Below, in pieces: positions 50,524 through 59,656 of a DNA stretch of 64,000 nucleotides (position 1 is its first letter; every line of letters begins with the position of its first letter). Under the pieces are notes generated by a model. The model did no database searches and was not told the DNA's origin. It was given only the letters and a program-made list of their open reading frames with translations. The DNA is taken from positions 544,034 to 608,033 of the forward strand of contig NZ_LMQN01000012.1 of assembly GCF_001425355.1 (NCBI RefSeq). Reading direction: 5' to 3'. The translations under genes and the position numbers were made by a program. This DNA is from Chryseobacterium sp. Leaf405. Its GTDB lineage: Bacteria; Bacteroidota; Bacteroidia; Flavobacteriales; Weeksellaceae.

Positions 50524-52293
50524 TTAAGGTTTTTTCACATAACCGCCAAAATATTTTACCGGCGACCATTCTGGAATTACCGGTTCAATTCCCGGATCAT
50601 ATGTTTTAAAATCTCTTGCGCCGTAAACAACTTTTCCGTTTACAACCGTTAAGTCAGATTCAATATTTCTGACTTTATCATTCGGAATTGTAAAATAATC
50701 TTCTGATAAAATGGAGAAATCGGCATACATTCCTTTAATCAATTTTCCTTTGTCTTTTTCCTCTCCGGAGAACCAGGCGCTTCCCGAAGAGTATAATTGT
50801 AACGCTGTGAACTTGTCTAAAATCTGGTCTTTTGGCCAGAATTGCATTCCTCCTAAGGTTTTTCCGGTAATTAACCAATGCATCGCCATCCAGGGATTAT
50901 AGGTTGAAATTCTCGTGGCATCAGTTCCCATTCCGACAGGAATTCCCATTGCCAACATTTTCTTGATGGGAGGCAATTGAGTTTTCGGCGTACCATACAA
51001 TTTTTCGTATAATTCTCCCTGAAAATACATTCTGAACTGAACGGCAATTGCGCCATTAAGCTTTTTCACTCTTTCCAATTCCTGCGGTGTAATGGTTTCA
51101 GCGTGATCGAAAAACCAACGCAATCCGTTAAAAGGGGTGTCTTTATTTACTTTTTCAAATACATTAAGCATTCTGTCGATCGATTCGCCATACGTTGCGT
51201 GCAGCCGAAACGGCCATCTGTTTTTAACAAGAAGCCTGATAATCGGTTCAAGATCGCTTTCCATTTCGTCTGAAAGAACAATTCTTGGTTCGAGAAAGTT
51301 TTCAAAATCGGCAGCTGAAGCCACGATATTTTCTCCGGCACCTTCTTCAGTGTACCCATTGGCAACCAAAAGATTGTCATTTTTATTAATGATCGTTTCT
51401 TTCACCCACTTTTCATAATCCTCAAGTTCTTTTCCTTTTTGTTGAGCAAACAGATAGTAAGAAATTCTAAGATTCAGCTTTCCTTGCTTTGCAAGTTCCA
51501 TTGAAGTTGAATAGTCTGCCGGGAAATTTTGGGAACCGCCTGCGGCATCAATAACAGAGGTTAATCCAAACCGATTGAGTTCACGGTTAAATTGAAGTGA
51601 ACTGTTGATTCTTTCTTCAGGCGTTAATTTAGTGGTTAATCCCAAAGTGGTGTAAATAGCTTTCGGCGTTTCTTTGGCGAACATCAGACCTGTCAGGTTT
51701 CCGTCTTTATCCTGTTCTAAAACACTTCCTTCATAATGGATGTCTTTGCTGTAGCCTAAAACTTCAATTCCTTTTTTATTCAGAAAAGCTTTTCCATATA
51801 AATAAGTGATAAAAACGGGTTTGTCCGGAACGGCAGCGTTGATTTCTTCAATGGTAGGTTGTCTTTTTTCCTCAAATCCATACTCATTCCAGCCTCCAAT
51901 TACTTTAATCCAAACTCCGGGAGGCGTTCTTGCAGCCTGCTCCTTGAGCATTTCCATAGCTCTTTTCAAAGTTTTTATCCCATCCCAACGCAATTCTGCA
52001 TTGTAATTAAGGCCTTCACGAATAACGTGAATGTGACTGTCATTCAAACCTGGCACTACGGTTTTGCCTTTAGCATCAATAGTTTTAGTGGATGAGTTCT
52101 TATATTTTTCCAGGATATTTTTTGAAGTTCCGGTCTCTAGAATGATTCCTTCTTTTGTTGCAATTGCCTGAGCAAATTCTCCGGCTTTTTGCATCGTGGC
52201 AATTTTACCGTTATAAACAATAAGGTCTGCTTTTTCCTGGGCCTGTATCAGCAGAGCAAAGGAAAATAATAAAAGTAGAAATAGTTGTTTCAT
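50524..52293 (-). CDS. Exported amidohydrolase (YtcJ-like)
   Basis: 589 residues. A signal peptide (MKQLFLLLLFSFALLIQAQ) and an amidohydrolase superfamily core with GLNDSHIHVIREGL, WFFDHAETI, MGTDATRISTYNPWMAMHW. This is the pattern of the YtcJ-like group of amidohydrolases. It is a large, metal-dependent hydrolase. ATG 52293 starts the signal sequence; the longer frame at 52359 is rejected. It is part of the exported-enzyme cluster, 30 bp upstream of the MBL-fold gene. Confidence 0.85.
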   Translation of the reverse strand: MKQLFLLLLFSFALLIQAQEKADLIVYNGKIATMQKAGEFAQAIATKEGIILETGTSKNILEKYKNSSTKTIDAKGKTVVPGLNDSHIHVIREGLNYNAELRWDGIKTLKRAMEMLKEQAARTPPGVWIKVIGGWNEYGFEEKRQPTIEEINAAVPDKPVFITYLYGKAFLNKKGIEVLGYSKDIHYEGSVLEQDKDGNLTGLMFAKETPKAIYTTLGLTTKLTPEERINSSLQFNRELNRFGLTSVIDAAGGSQNFPADYSTSMELAKQGKLNLRISYYLFAQQKGKELEDYEKWVKETIINKNDNLLVANGYTEEGAGENIVASAADFENFLEPRIVLSDEMESDLEPIIRLLVKNRWPFRLHATYGESIDRMLNVFEKVNKDTPFNGLRWFFDHAETITPQELERVKKLNGAIAVQFRMYFQGELYEKLYGTPKTQLPPIKKMLAMGIPVGMGTDATRISTYNPWMAMHWLITGKTLGGMQFWPKDQILDKFTALQLYSSGSAWFSGEEKDKGKLIKGMYADFSILSEDYFTIPNDKVRNIESDLTVVNGKVVYGARDFKTYDPGIEPVIPEWSPVKYFGGYVKKP

Positions 52294-52324
52294 AAATCTG
52301 TAAGTATATTTTAACTTAAAAATG

Positions 52325-52393
52325 TATAGTAGTAATGTCTCAGAAACCGCAAGGCGCAACGTCGTTTATTGCGCCTGTTGGGTTTCCACTATA
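52325..52393. repeat. Nested GC-rich hairpin between two operon genes
   Basis: Three stacked stems: TATAGT with ACTATA (52325-52330, 52388-52393), GAAACC with GGTTTC (52343-52348, 52381-52386), GGCGCAA with TTGCGCC (52353-52359, 52369-52375). Bulges are unequal. It lies between the amidohydrolase and the alpha/beta hydrolase genes. It could be a REP-like repeat, an attenuator, or a mRNA-processing site. Confidence 0.6.
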
Positions 52394-52418
52394 AAGGGGA
52401 ATAGATATATAACAAGAT

Positions 52419-53429
52419 TTATTTTGAAAGAAAAAATGCTAATAAGTCTTTCTGTACCTGAGCGGTGTTTTCCTGAACAATCCAATGTCCTGCACCCGCA
52501 ATTTTAGATTCAGTTACATTCTCTGCAACAAGTTTAGAATGATCTTTTAAGAATGCTGCCGCAAAATATTCTCCGCCCATCGCCAGCAATGGCATTTTTA
52601 GTTTAGTCTGCATCAGGACCAAATTGTCTTTTCCATCCTGAGGGAAATTGGCAAACCATTTGAAGCTGGATCTCGCACCATCTTTCACGGAATAAGCACG
52701 GATGAATTCTGTAGTTTCTTCGGCTGTGAAAGGATCTTTTGCGTGACCAACAACCGGCCAGAAATTGGTTAAATATTCTTTTTCTTTTCCGGTCACGATA
52801 TCTCCTGAAGCAGGCCAGGCGAAAAATCCGAACCACCAAGCTGAAGCTGAAACCTGTGACCATACAGGCTCTACTCCAGGAAGCAGTGCATCCATCAAAG
52901 CTACTTTTTTAACCTCGTCACCATATTGTGCTGCATAAGCGTAAGCCACCATCAATCCAATGTCGTGTCCCGCAAGATTGATATTGTTGTAACCTAATTT
53001 TTTCACAAGTTCGTGGATGTCTTTCGCCATATTTTTTTTGTCATAACCTCCATACGGTTTATCAGACTCACCAACTCCTCTTAAATCAGGTGCAATGACG
53101 GTGAAGTGTTTGGAAAGTTCAGGAAGGAGACGATTCCACATAAACCAGTTTTGACCAAAACCGTGGATCAATACTAAAGGTTCACCTTTTCCTCCGATTA
53201 CATAATGTATTTTAACCCCATTCACCATAGCGGTCTGGTGTTTGAAATTAGCAGGTGGGTTGGCAGGCTTTGGATCTGTTTCAAGCAATAAGGTTTTTGT
53301 ATTTGCTGAATCTGTCTTTAATGTAACTTCTGCTTTAGTGAAAGAAGTAAGTAAAAAAAAGTTAATTGCCAATAAGCTTAAAAAAAACGCTCTGTTTTTT
53401 TGATTGGGATTTGTAATAAGTGATTTCAT
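52419..53429 (-). CDS. Exported alpha/beta hydrolase (epoxide hydrolase/dehalogenase-like)
   Basis: 336 residues with a signal peptide (ending near FTKA). Oxyanion region LVLIHGFGQNWFMW, nucleophile elbow AGHDIGLMVAY with Asp as nucleophile, and late His in GAGHWIVQEN. The Asp nucleophile and the DLRGVGESDKP motif point to the epoxide hydrolase/haloalkane dehalogenase branch. Product unknown. It is transcribed in the exported-enzyme cluster. Confidence 0.85.
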   Translation of the reverse strand: MKSLITNPNQKNRAFFLSLLAINFFLLTSFTKAEVTLKTDSANTKTLLLETDPKPANPPANFKHQTAMVNGVKIHYVIGGKGEPLVLIHGFGQNWFMWNRLLPELSKHFTVIAPDLRGVGESDKPYGGYDKKNMAKDIHELVKKLGYNNINLAGHDIGLMVAYAYAAQYGDEVKKVALMDALLPGVEPVWSQVSASAWWFGFFAWPASGDIVTGKEKEYLTNFWPVVGHAKDPFTAEETTEFIRAYSVKDGARSSFKWFANFPQDGKDNLVLMQTKLKMPLLAMGGEYFAAAFLKDHSKLVAENVTESKIAGAGHWIVQENTAQVQKDLLAFFLSK

Positions 53430-53458
53430 AATTGATAATTTAAATGAGTTATAATTTT

Positions 53459-54247
53459 TTAATTTTTATTTTCCTGAAGCCATTCTGAAATATAGAGCGC
53501 GACTTCCTGCCACCCAGGCTGTCCCAAAACGAAGTGATTTCTGCCCGGAAAAGCTTTAAAGTCGGTCACCGAATTTTTATCGCTATATTTTTTGTAATTA
53601 TCGAGATTCAACTGTTTTGGAATGGTGTGATCATTTTCACCCGCGATAAACAGCAAGGGAGAATGTGGCCTGCTAAATTCTACTTTTGCAGCTGATGTTA
53701 TTGTATCTCTCACAACCAGTTTAGATTCTGGAATTGATAACTGTTGATAACCCTTTTCCTGCCACTCCAAGGGAAGTCCGTTGGCAAATGCGTACTGCCA
53801 TTGCTGGAAGCTCATCTGAAATGTTTTTTTCGTGGAAGTGAAAAATCCCAGCGGACCCCAACCTGCTTTTAGAAAAGAAAATTTGAAAGTCATAATCCCC
53901 TGCGGAGGAACAGAATGAATTGCCACAACTGATGACGCCAAACCTTTTTGATTCAAAATTTGACCAATTAGACCACCAATAGAATGACCGATAATGATGG
54001 GTTTTTCATCAAATGATCTGGCAATTTCTCCGAAATGATCAATCAATTGTGTAAGTCTAATGGAGGCTACTTCTGCATCTGGATGTCTTTTTCGCAAGAT
54101 CTCCGGAGATGCATCTTTGAATGGCCAGGGTGGAGCAATGGTTTTGTATCCTTTGTTATTGAAGAAGTCTTTCCATTCGTTCCAACATTCGTTGCTGACG
54201 AAGGCTCCCGTAATAAATAGGATGGTTTTTCGGTGGTCTGTTTGCAT
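53459..54247 (-). CDS. Cytoplasmic alpha/beta hydrolase
   Basis: 262 residues without a signal peptide. Oxyanion-region ILFITGAFVSN, nucleophile elbow IIGHSIGGLIGQ, late His in PGRNHFVLGQ. The only cluster member that seems to stay in the cytoplasm. First gene of the operon, divergent from the sensor kinase gene with a palindrome between. The substrate is unknown. Confidence 0.83.
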   Translation of the reverse strand: MQTDHRKTILFITGAFVSNECWNEWKDFFNNKGYKTIAPPWPFKDASPEILRKRHPDAEVASIRLTQLIDHFGEIARSFDEKPIIIGHSIGGLIGQILNQKGLASSVVAIHSVPPQGIMTFKFSFLKAGWGPLGFFTSTKKTFQMSFQQWQYAFANGLPLEWQEKGYQQLSIPESKLVVRDTITSAAKVEFSRPHSPLLFIAGENDHTIPKQLNLDNYKKYSDKNSVTDFKAFPGRNHFVLGQPGWQEVALYISEWLQENKN

Positions 54248-54352
54248 AACTGAGTTTTATATGGTTGTTATGCCATCAACCTTGACAAAAATCGAGCATT
54301 ATATTTAATCGATTTATAATCAGCGATTTGTAAATTTTTCTCAATTTTTAAT

Positions 54353-54401
54353 CCAACGATATATCGTTGTAAAACGAAAAATAGTAGCTGTATTTCGTTG
54401 G
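54353..54401. promoter_or_regulatory. Palindromic operator candidate in the divergent region
   Basis: CAACGATATATCGTTG is a perfect 16-bp palindrome at 54354-54369. CCAACGA (54353-54359) is also matched inversely by TCGTTGG (54395-54401). The position between the exported-enzyme cluster and the sensor kinase suggests a regulator binding site. Confidence 0.5.
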
Positions 54402-54498
54402 CTGAAAAGCTTAAATTTTTTCTTATTAAGCATTGTATTTCAGTACCTTAAATTGTAACTTGCCTCTTTGCTTTATTACATTCAATACGTTGAAATCG

Positions 54499-56733
54499 AT
54501 GAAATCATATTTACGTTTTACCGACTTTTTAGTGGTTTTAATTTTAATTTTTCTTCCTGTCTGTTTTGAGGCAAAGAATAATGATATTACCAAATACAAT
54601 GTTGAGTTGGCAGAAAGACAATTGAAATCTCTTGATGATGATAGAGAAAAGGTAGATATGCTTTTAGCATTAGGAAATTATTATTTTGAAAGGGATAAAT
54701 ACAATCTTATGCCTGTCACGAAAGCAATCAACTATTCTAATAAAGCTTTTGAACTCAGTAAAAAACTCAGATACAAAAAAGGTATCGGAGCATCTTATTT
54801 ATTGAGTTCTATGCTTGAGCAGCACGATAATCATTTTGTTAAGAGCCATTCTTATGCTGTTGCCGCGATAAATAACCTCAGAGATATCAATGAATATGAT
54901 CTCATAGGAGAATCCTGGATAATGATCTGGTCAAGCAAAACACTAATGGGACTTAAATATGAAGACCGGATTATTTACCTTGACAAAGCAATCGGCTATT
55001 TTGAAAGATCAGGAAATAAAAAACGTCTTGGAGACTGTTACAGAGAAAAAGGTGACATTTACCTTTTGTTAGGAAATGGTATCGAATCACTTAACTGCTT
55101 AAAAAAATCATTGTCATTATATCAAAAAAGCAATTATAAAAATTTAGAGAATCTTTATGATCTGTTGGGAGCTATTTACATTTTTTTAGGAGATTATAAG
55201 GAAGGGTTAAAATATTGTTTTCTGGCTCTCAATACTACTGAAAAAGTGGGTAATAAGAAAGAATTTAATTACGTGATTTACAATAGAATTGGTATGGCGT
55301 ACGAAGAAATGACTGATTATGATAATGCCTTACTCTACTATCAGAAATCTTTACAGATCTCTGAAAAATTTAAAAATACTGATGATATCAAAGCAATTGT
55401 AGGAAATATCTCCCACACAATGCTAAAAACTGGCCATTACGATGATGCTTTGAAACTCATTACTAACATAAAAAAGAAATATAAAGCTATTGGAAATGGC
55501 AATTCTTTTAAGTTGGACTGTATTACAATCCGCATTTTTTTACATAAGAAACAGTATGATAAAGCAGTTCCTTATCAGAAAAAATTAGTTTCCAATATAG
55601 ACTCTGTGAATGATTATGATATTTTGGCTTTGATATATACCACTTTAGTTGACCTGAATTTAGCTCTAAAAAACTACGAAAATGCTGAATTTTACAACCG
55701 GCTTCAATACAATATCTGCAAGAAAATTAATAAAGACAGTTACTTCGCAGATTTTAATCTCTGGGAATATAAAATAGATTCGGCAAGAGGAGATTTAAAA
55801 CCAGCGTTAGAACATTACAAGGAGTACGTGAGATTCAGTAAAAAGTATTTTGATGAAAAAAAATCAAAAGAAATCAGTAAGCTGAATGTTCTTTATGAAA
55901 CTGAAAAGAAAGATAGATATATCAGCAATCTCACCAATAAAACTACCTTACAGAATGCCAGTCTCGAAAAAGCATCTTTAACTAGAAATATTATGTTAGG
56001 AGGCTTCATTGTGTTAATGTTTTTTGTATGTTTTCTTTATAGAGCATATCGTCTGAAGCAGAAAAATAATCTAATTCTAAGCCGGCAGCAGGATCAGATA
56101 AAACAGACTAATACCTCACTCAATAATGCCATCACAGAGAAAGAATGGTTGCTGCGGGAAATTCATCACAGGGTAAAAAACAATCTGCATATGGTTGTCG
56201 GATTATTGGCCAGCCAGAATGAATATTTGGAAGGTAGAGAAGCGATTGAAGCCAATTTAGAGAGCCAAAGAAGGGTAGAAGCGATGTCGATGATTCATAA
56301 TAAACTCTATCAGTCGGAAAATCTTTCGATGATCGATATGCCCTCGTATATTTTAGATTTGACTTATTATTTATCTGATTCTTTTGATGTCAGAAAACAA
56401 ATAAGATTTTCTCTAAATATTGATAAAGTAGATTTTCCGTTATCGCATTCTGTTCCTATTGGTCTGATTTTAAATGAAGCAGTGACCAATTCCATCAAAT
56501 ATGCTTTTCCAAATAAGGAGCAAGGTGTCATCACAATCAATTTAAATAAGGAAAATGAAAAATTCCGACTCACGGTTTGTGATGACGGGATTGGAATTCC
56601 AGAGCCAATCGATATTGAAAACTCGAAATCTTTAGGTTTAAAATTGATGAAAGGTTTGAGCGAAGATATTATGGCAGAATTCCGCATAAGCAATGAAGCA
56701 GGAACAAAAATCGAATTAATTTTTACAATTTAG
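54499..56733 (+). CDS. TPR-containing sensor histidine kinase
   Basis: 744 residues. A signal or membrane anchor (VVLILIFLPVCFEA), a helical TPR region (about residues 30-480, with repeats such as GDIYLLLGNGIESLNCLKKS and YYQKSLQISEKF), a membrane segment near 515, and a HisKA_2 kinase core: EIHHRVKNNLHMVVGLL with the phosphorylated His, NEAVTNSIKYAFPN (N box), CDDGIGIP and SLGLKLMKG (G boxes). The start ATG 54499 is preferred over one at 54433. It is followed after 5 bp by its response regulator. Divergent from the exported-enzyme cluster, which it probably controls. Confidence 0.88.
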   Translation: MKSYLRFTDFLVVLILIFLPVCFEAKNNDITKYNVELAERQLKSLDDDREKVDMLLALGNYYFERDKYNLMPVTKAINYSNKAFELSKKLRYKKGIGASYLLSSMLEQHDNHFVKSHSYAVAAINNLRDINEYDLIGESWIMIWSSKTLMGLKYEDRIIYLDKAIGYFERSGNKKRLGDCYREKGDIYLLLGNGIESLNCLKKSLSLYQKSNYKNLENLYDLLGAIYIFLGDYKEGLKYCFLALNTTEKVGNKKEFNYVIYNRIGMAYEEMTDYDNALLYYQKSLQISEKFKNTDDIKAIVGNISHTMLKTGHYDDALKLITNIKKKYKAIGNGNSFKLDCITIRIFLHKKQYDKAVPYQKKLVSNIDSVNDYDILALIYTTLVDLNLALKNYENAEFYNRLQYNICKKINKDSYFADFNLWEYKIDSARGDLKPALEHYKEYVRFSKKYFDEKKSKEISKLNVLYETEKKDRYISNLTNKTTLQNASLEKASLTRNIMLGGFIVLMFFVCFLYRAYRLKQKNNLILSRQQDQIKQTNTSLNNAITEKEWLLREIHHRVKNNLHMVVGLLASQNEYLEGREAIEANLESQRRVEAMSMIHNKLYQSENLSMIDMPSYILDLTYYLSDSFDVRKQIRFSLNIDKVDFPLSHSVPIGLILNEAVTNSIKYAFPNKEQGVITINLNKENEKFRLTVCDDGIGIPEPIDIENSKSLGLKLMKGLSEDIMAEFRISNEAGTKIELIFTI

Positions 56734-56738
56734 AATCA

Positions 56739-58670
56739 ATGAATACAAACACAAAAATACTGATCGTAGAAGATAATTTTGTGGAAGCTAATCACTTAAG
56801 ATTAATGTTGAAAAATGCTGGATATACTGTTTCGGGAATTGCACGAAGTGTCGATGATGCCAAAGAAAATATTGCCAAAGAAAAACCGGGTCTCGTACTG
56901 CTCGATATTTTTTTAACAGGGAAAGAGACAGGAATTGATTTAGGTAAATTTTTGAAAGAAGAAAATATTGGTTTTATCTATTTGTCCGCCAACTCTGGTC
57001 AGGATATTTTGAGTGATGCCAAAGCAACCCATCCTTACGGTTTTCTTGTGAAACCATTTCGTGAGCAGGATCTTTTAATTATGATGCAGATTGCAGGTTA
57101 TCATCAAAAACATAATGTAGAATCTTCTATCAGAAAAGAACAATTGTTTCAGAGACAGCTTAAAGATCTGATTTCAAATTTCGGAACCTGGGATCAATAT
57201 CTGATGCAGATCTGCACGGCTTTACAACCTTTAATTCCATACGAACTGATGATTGCCAATTATGTATCGGATGAAACTCCGAAAAATATTTTTTTCGGTT
57301 TTCTCAGAACAGGTTTTAATGAGTATCAAAAAATCACCTTGGAAAGTCTGCAGGAGCTCACGAACTTAAAACTCCACGAGCTGGAATTGATCCTGAAAAA
57401 CACAACGACCGAAAATAAAATCATCTGCAGTAATGAATATGATTTTCAAAAGAAAAAAATGGAACCCACATTGCATAAAATCGCTGGAAATCATCTTGGT
57501 ATGAAATCAAATCTAACGCTGCCAATTCCTTTGTCCATCACGAAAAAAGGTAAATTTGTATTTTCATTTTACAGCAAAAACTCTTCTGTATTTGATGAGG
57601 ATCATTTGGAGATTTGCAAAAGACTGCAGGATAATTTTATTTATAATGTAGAGAATATTATTGCCAGTCAAATCGTCGAAAGTCAAAAATCAGTCACAGT
57701 AAAACCATTAGAAAATCAATTTGAAGGAATTATCGGGAAAAGTCCTGTTTTGCTTAGCGTTTTTGATAATATAAGTCAGGTTGCACCAACAGACACTACT
57801 ATTCTGATCACCGGCGAAAGCGGGACAGGAAAAGAGAAAATTGCTACTGCTATTCATAATTTATCGTCGCGGAAAAATCAGCCTTTTGTCAAGATAAATT
57901 GTGCGTCACTGCCTTCCAGCTTAATAGAAACAGAACTTTTCGGACACGAAAAAGGTTCATTTACAGGAGCTTTGCATCAACATATCGGGAAATTTGAGCA
58001 GGCAGACAAAGGCACTTTATTTTTAGATGAAATAGGGGAGATTCCGTTGGATGTTCAGGTAAAATTACTGAGGGTTCTTCAGGAAAAAGAAATCGAGCGT
58101 GTGGGAAGTATTAAATCCATTAAAGTTGACATCCGAATTATTGCCGCTACCAATCGAAATCTTGAAAAAGAAGTTGGTGAAGGAAGATTTCGTCTGGATT
58201 TATATTATAGACTTTGTGTATTTCCTTTGCAGGTACCGGCTTTGAGAGAAAGGAAAGATGATATCGGAATTTTAACCCAACATTTTATAAGTAAATTTTG
58301 TGAAAAATTAAATAGAAGTGAGTTATCACTTTCCTCAGAATCATTAAAAAGCCTGCTCAATTACAATTGGCCGGGAAATATAAGGGAATTGGAGAATTTG
58401 ATTGAAAGAAGTGTCATTATGACTAAAGGTGATCATATTAATATCATCCCTTTACCTGTAGAAGATGATTTAGGCAGTTCTCATATAGATGAAGACTTTT
58501 TGCAACACAGAACAATTGAGGAAAATGAAAGAGCACATATTCTTAAAGTACTCAACCAATGCGGAGGAAGAATAAGAGGTGATGACGGTGCCGCCAAAAT
58601 CCTAGGTGTTCCGCCTACGACACTCGCATCCAAGATGTTAAAGCTTGGAATTAAGCGGAATCATTTTTAA
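56739..58670 (+). CDS. Sigma-54-type response regulator (receiver-GAF-AAA+-HTH)
   Basis: 643 residues. Receiver domain with ILIVEDN and phospho-Asp56 in VLLDIFL (about 1-125). A GAF-like middle (about 150-310). AAA+ domain with Walker A GESGTGKE, a GSFTGA loop (usual form GAFTGA) in GHEKGSFTGALHQH, Walker B GTLFLDEIGE, and an arginine finger region LRERKDD. A C-terminal Fis-type helix-turn-helix (GAAKILGVPPTTLASKM) ends it. It should activate sigma-54 promoters when phosphorylated by the kinase encoded just upstream. Transcription is shared with the kinase gene. Confidence 0.9.
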   Translation: MNTNTKILIVEDNFVEANHLRLMLKNAGYTVSGIARSVDDAKENIAKEKPGLVLLDIFLTGKETGIDLGKFLKEENIGFIYLSANSGQDILSDAKATHPYGFLVKPFREQDLLIMMQIAGYHQKHNVESSIRKEQLFQRQLKDLISNFGTWDQYLMQICTALQPLIPYELMIANYVSDETPKNIFFGFLRTGFNEYQKITLESLQELTNLKLHELELILKNTTTENKIICSNEYDFQKKKMEPTLHKIAGNHLGMKSNLTLPIPLSITKKGKFVFSFYSKNSSVFDEDHLEICKRLQDNFIYNVENIIASQIVESQKSVTVKPLENQFEGIIGKSPVLLSVFDNISQVAPTDTTILITGESGTGKEKIATAIHNLSSRKNQPFVKINCASLPSSLIETELFGHEKGSFTGALHQHIGKFEQADKGTLFLDEIGEIPLDVQVKLLRVLQEKEIERVGSIKSIKVDIRIIAATNRNLEKEVGEGRFRLDLYYRLCVFPLQVPALRERKDDIGILTQHFISKFCEKLNRSELSLSSESLKSLLNYNWPGNIRELENLIERSVIMTKGDHINIIPLPVEDDLGSSHIDEDFLQHRTIEENERAHILKVLNQCGGRIRGDDGAAKILGVPPTTLASKMLKLGIKRNHF

Positions 58671-58736
58671 TCAATTATACTTTTTGTGCAGAAAAAAAAT
58701 TTTTTAAAAATTTTAAAAATCTTACCATACGTTAAC

Positions 58737-58766
58737 CGGAATGAACGTTCCGTTATTGTAACTTTG
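58737..58766 (+). promoter_or_regulatory. SDR promoter with TetR operator
   Basis: The operator CGGAATGAACGTTCCG (58737-58752) lies just before a TAACTTTG minus-7 box (58759-58766). It nearly matches the second operator at 59602-59621. Confidence 0.75.
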
Positions 58767-58772
58767 CCATAT

Positions 58773-58832
58773 CAAAATTCAAAATTCAAAATTCAACAAT
58801 TAACAATTTAAAACAATTTAAAACAATTTAAA
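58773..58832 (+). repeat. Short tandem repeats in the SDR leader
   Basis: The leader between the minus-7 box and the SDR start is made of tandem CAAAATT-type units (58773-58796) and then ACAATTTAAA-type units (58803-58832). It is unstructured and AT-rich. Confidence 0.7.
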
Positions 58833-59585
58833 ATGAAAAATTTAGACAACAAAGTAGCTATTGTAACAGGAGGAAATAGCGGAATCGGTTTGGCAGCTGC
58901 TGCAGAATTATCAGCAAAAGGCGCAAAAGTAATCGTAACCGGTAGAAACAAAGAAGCTCTTCAACAAGCAGAGCAAGAATTAAATGTAACAGGAATTCAG
59001 GCCGACCAGTCTGATTTAAAATCCATTGATAATCTGGTAGAGCAGGTTTCCGCTCAGTTCGGAAAAATAGATATTTTATTTCTGAATGCTGGTATTGCAG
59101 CTTTTGCTCCTTTAGATTCTGCTTCAGAAAACCATTACGACAGTATAATGAATGTTAACGTAAAAGGAACGTATTTTACACTTCAAAAACTATTACCAAT
59201 TCTAAACGACGGAGCTTCTATTATTTTTAACACTTCAGTAAATGCCCATTTAGCAATGCCTAATTCAAGTGTATATGCTGCAAGCAAAGCTGCTGTGCTA
59301 TCGATGAATAAAGTGTTTGCGGCAGAATTGGCTTCAAGAAAAATCAGAGTCAATGCCGTTTCGCCGGGACCTGTTGAAACGCCGCTCTACGGTAAATTAG
59401 GTTTGCCTAGCGAACAAGTAGAAGGTTTAGGAGAAATCCTAGGACAGAAAATTTTACTAAAACGTTTTGCGCAATCTGCTGAAATTGCAAAAACAGTCGG
59501 TTTCTTAGCTTCAGACGATTCATCATTCATTACAGGAACGGAAATAATTGTTGATGGAGGGTTGACTGTTAATTCTGTAGTATAA
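58833..59585 (+). CDS. Short-chain dehydrogenase/reductase (TetR-regulated)
   Basis: 250 residues. Cofactor motif TGGNSGIGLAAA, NAGIAA, catalytic NTSVN and YAASKAA, and C-terminal FITGTEIIVDGG typical of classical SDRs of the 3-oxoacyl-reductase/glucose-dehydrogenase group. It is preceded by a TetR operator and followed by the tetR gene, which carries the same operator. So it is likely induced by a small molecule that the TetR protein binds. Confidence 0.9.
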   Translation: MKNLDNKVAIVTGGNSGIGLAAAAELSAKGAKVIVTGRNKEALQQAEQELNVTGIQADQSDLKSIDNLVEQVSAQFGKIDILFLNAGIAAFAPLDSASENHYDSIMNVNVKGTYFTLQKLLPILNDGASIIFNTSVNAHLAMPNSSVYAASKAAVLSMNKVFAAELASRKIRVNAVSPGPVETPLYGKLGLPSEQVEGLGEILGQKILLKRFAQSAEIAKTVGFLASDDSSFITGTEIIVDGGLTVNSVV

Positions 59586-59601
59586 TTTTTTTTGCCAAAA
59601 T

Positions 59602-59636
59602 AACGGAATGAATGTTCCGTTATTTTAGTATCTTTG
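59602..59636 (+). promoter_or_regulatory. TetR operator and promoter of the tetR gene
   Basis: AACGGAATGAATGTTCCGTT (59602-59621) is a near-perfect palindrome, differing at one base (C to T) from the core of the operator at 58737-58752. A TATCTTTG box follows (59629-59636). The operator covers the minus-33 region, so the repressor should control itself. Confidence 0.78.
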
Positions 59637-59656
59637 TTAATATTAACTCTAAAACT

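Noticed and set aside
54262..54285. TGGCAT on the minus strand as a sigma-54 promoter for the exported-enzyme cluster
   Set aside because: The GC of the minus-12 element is not at the required distance.
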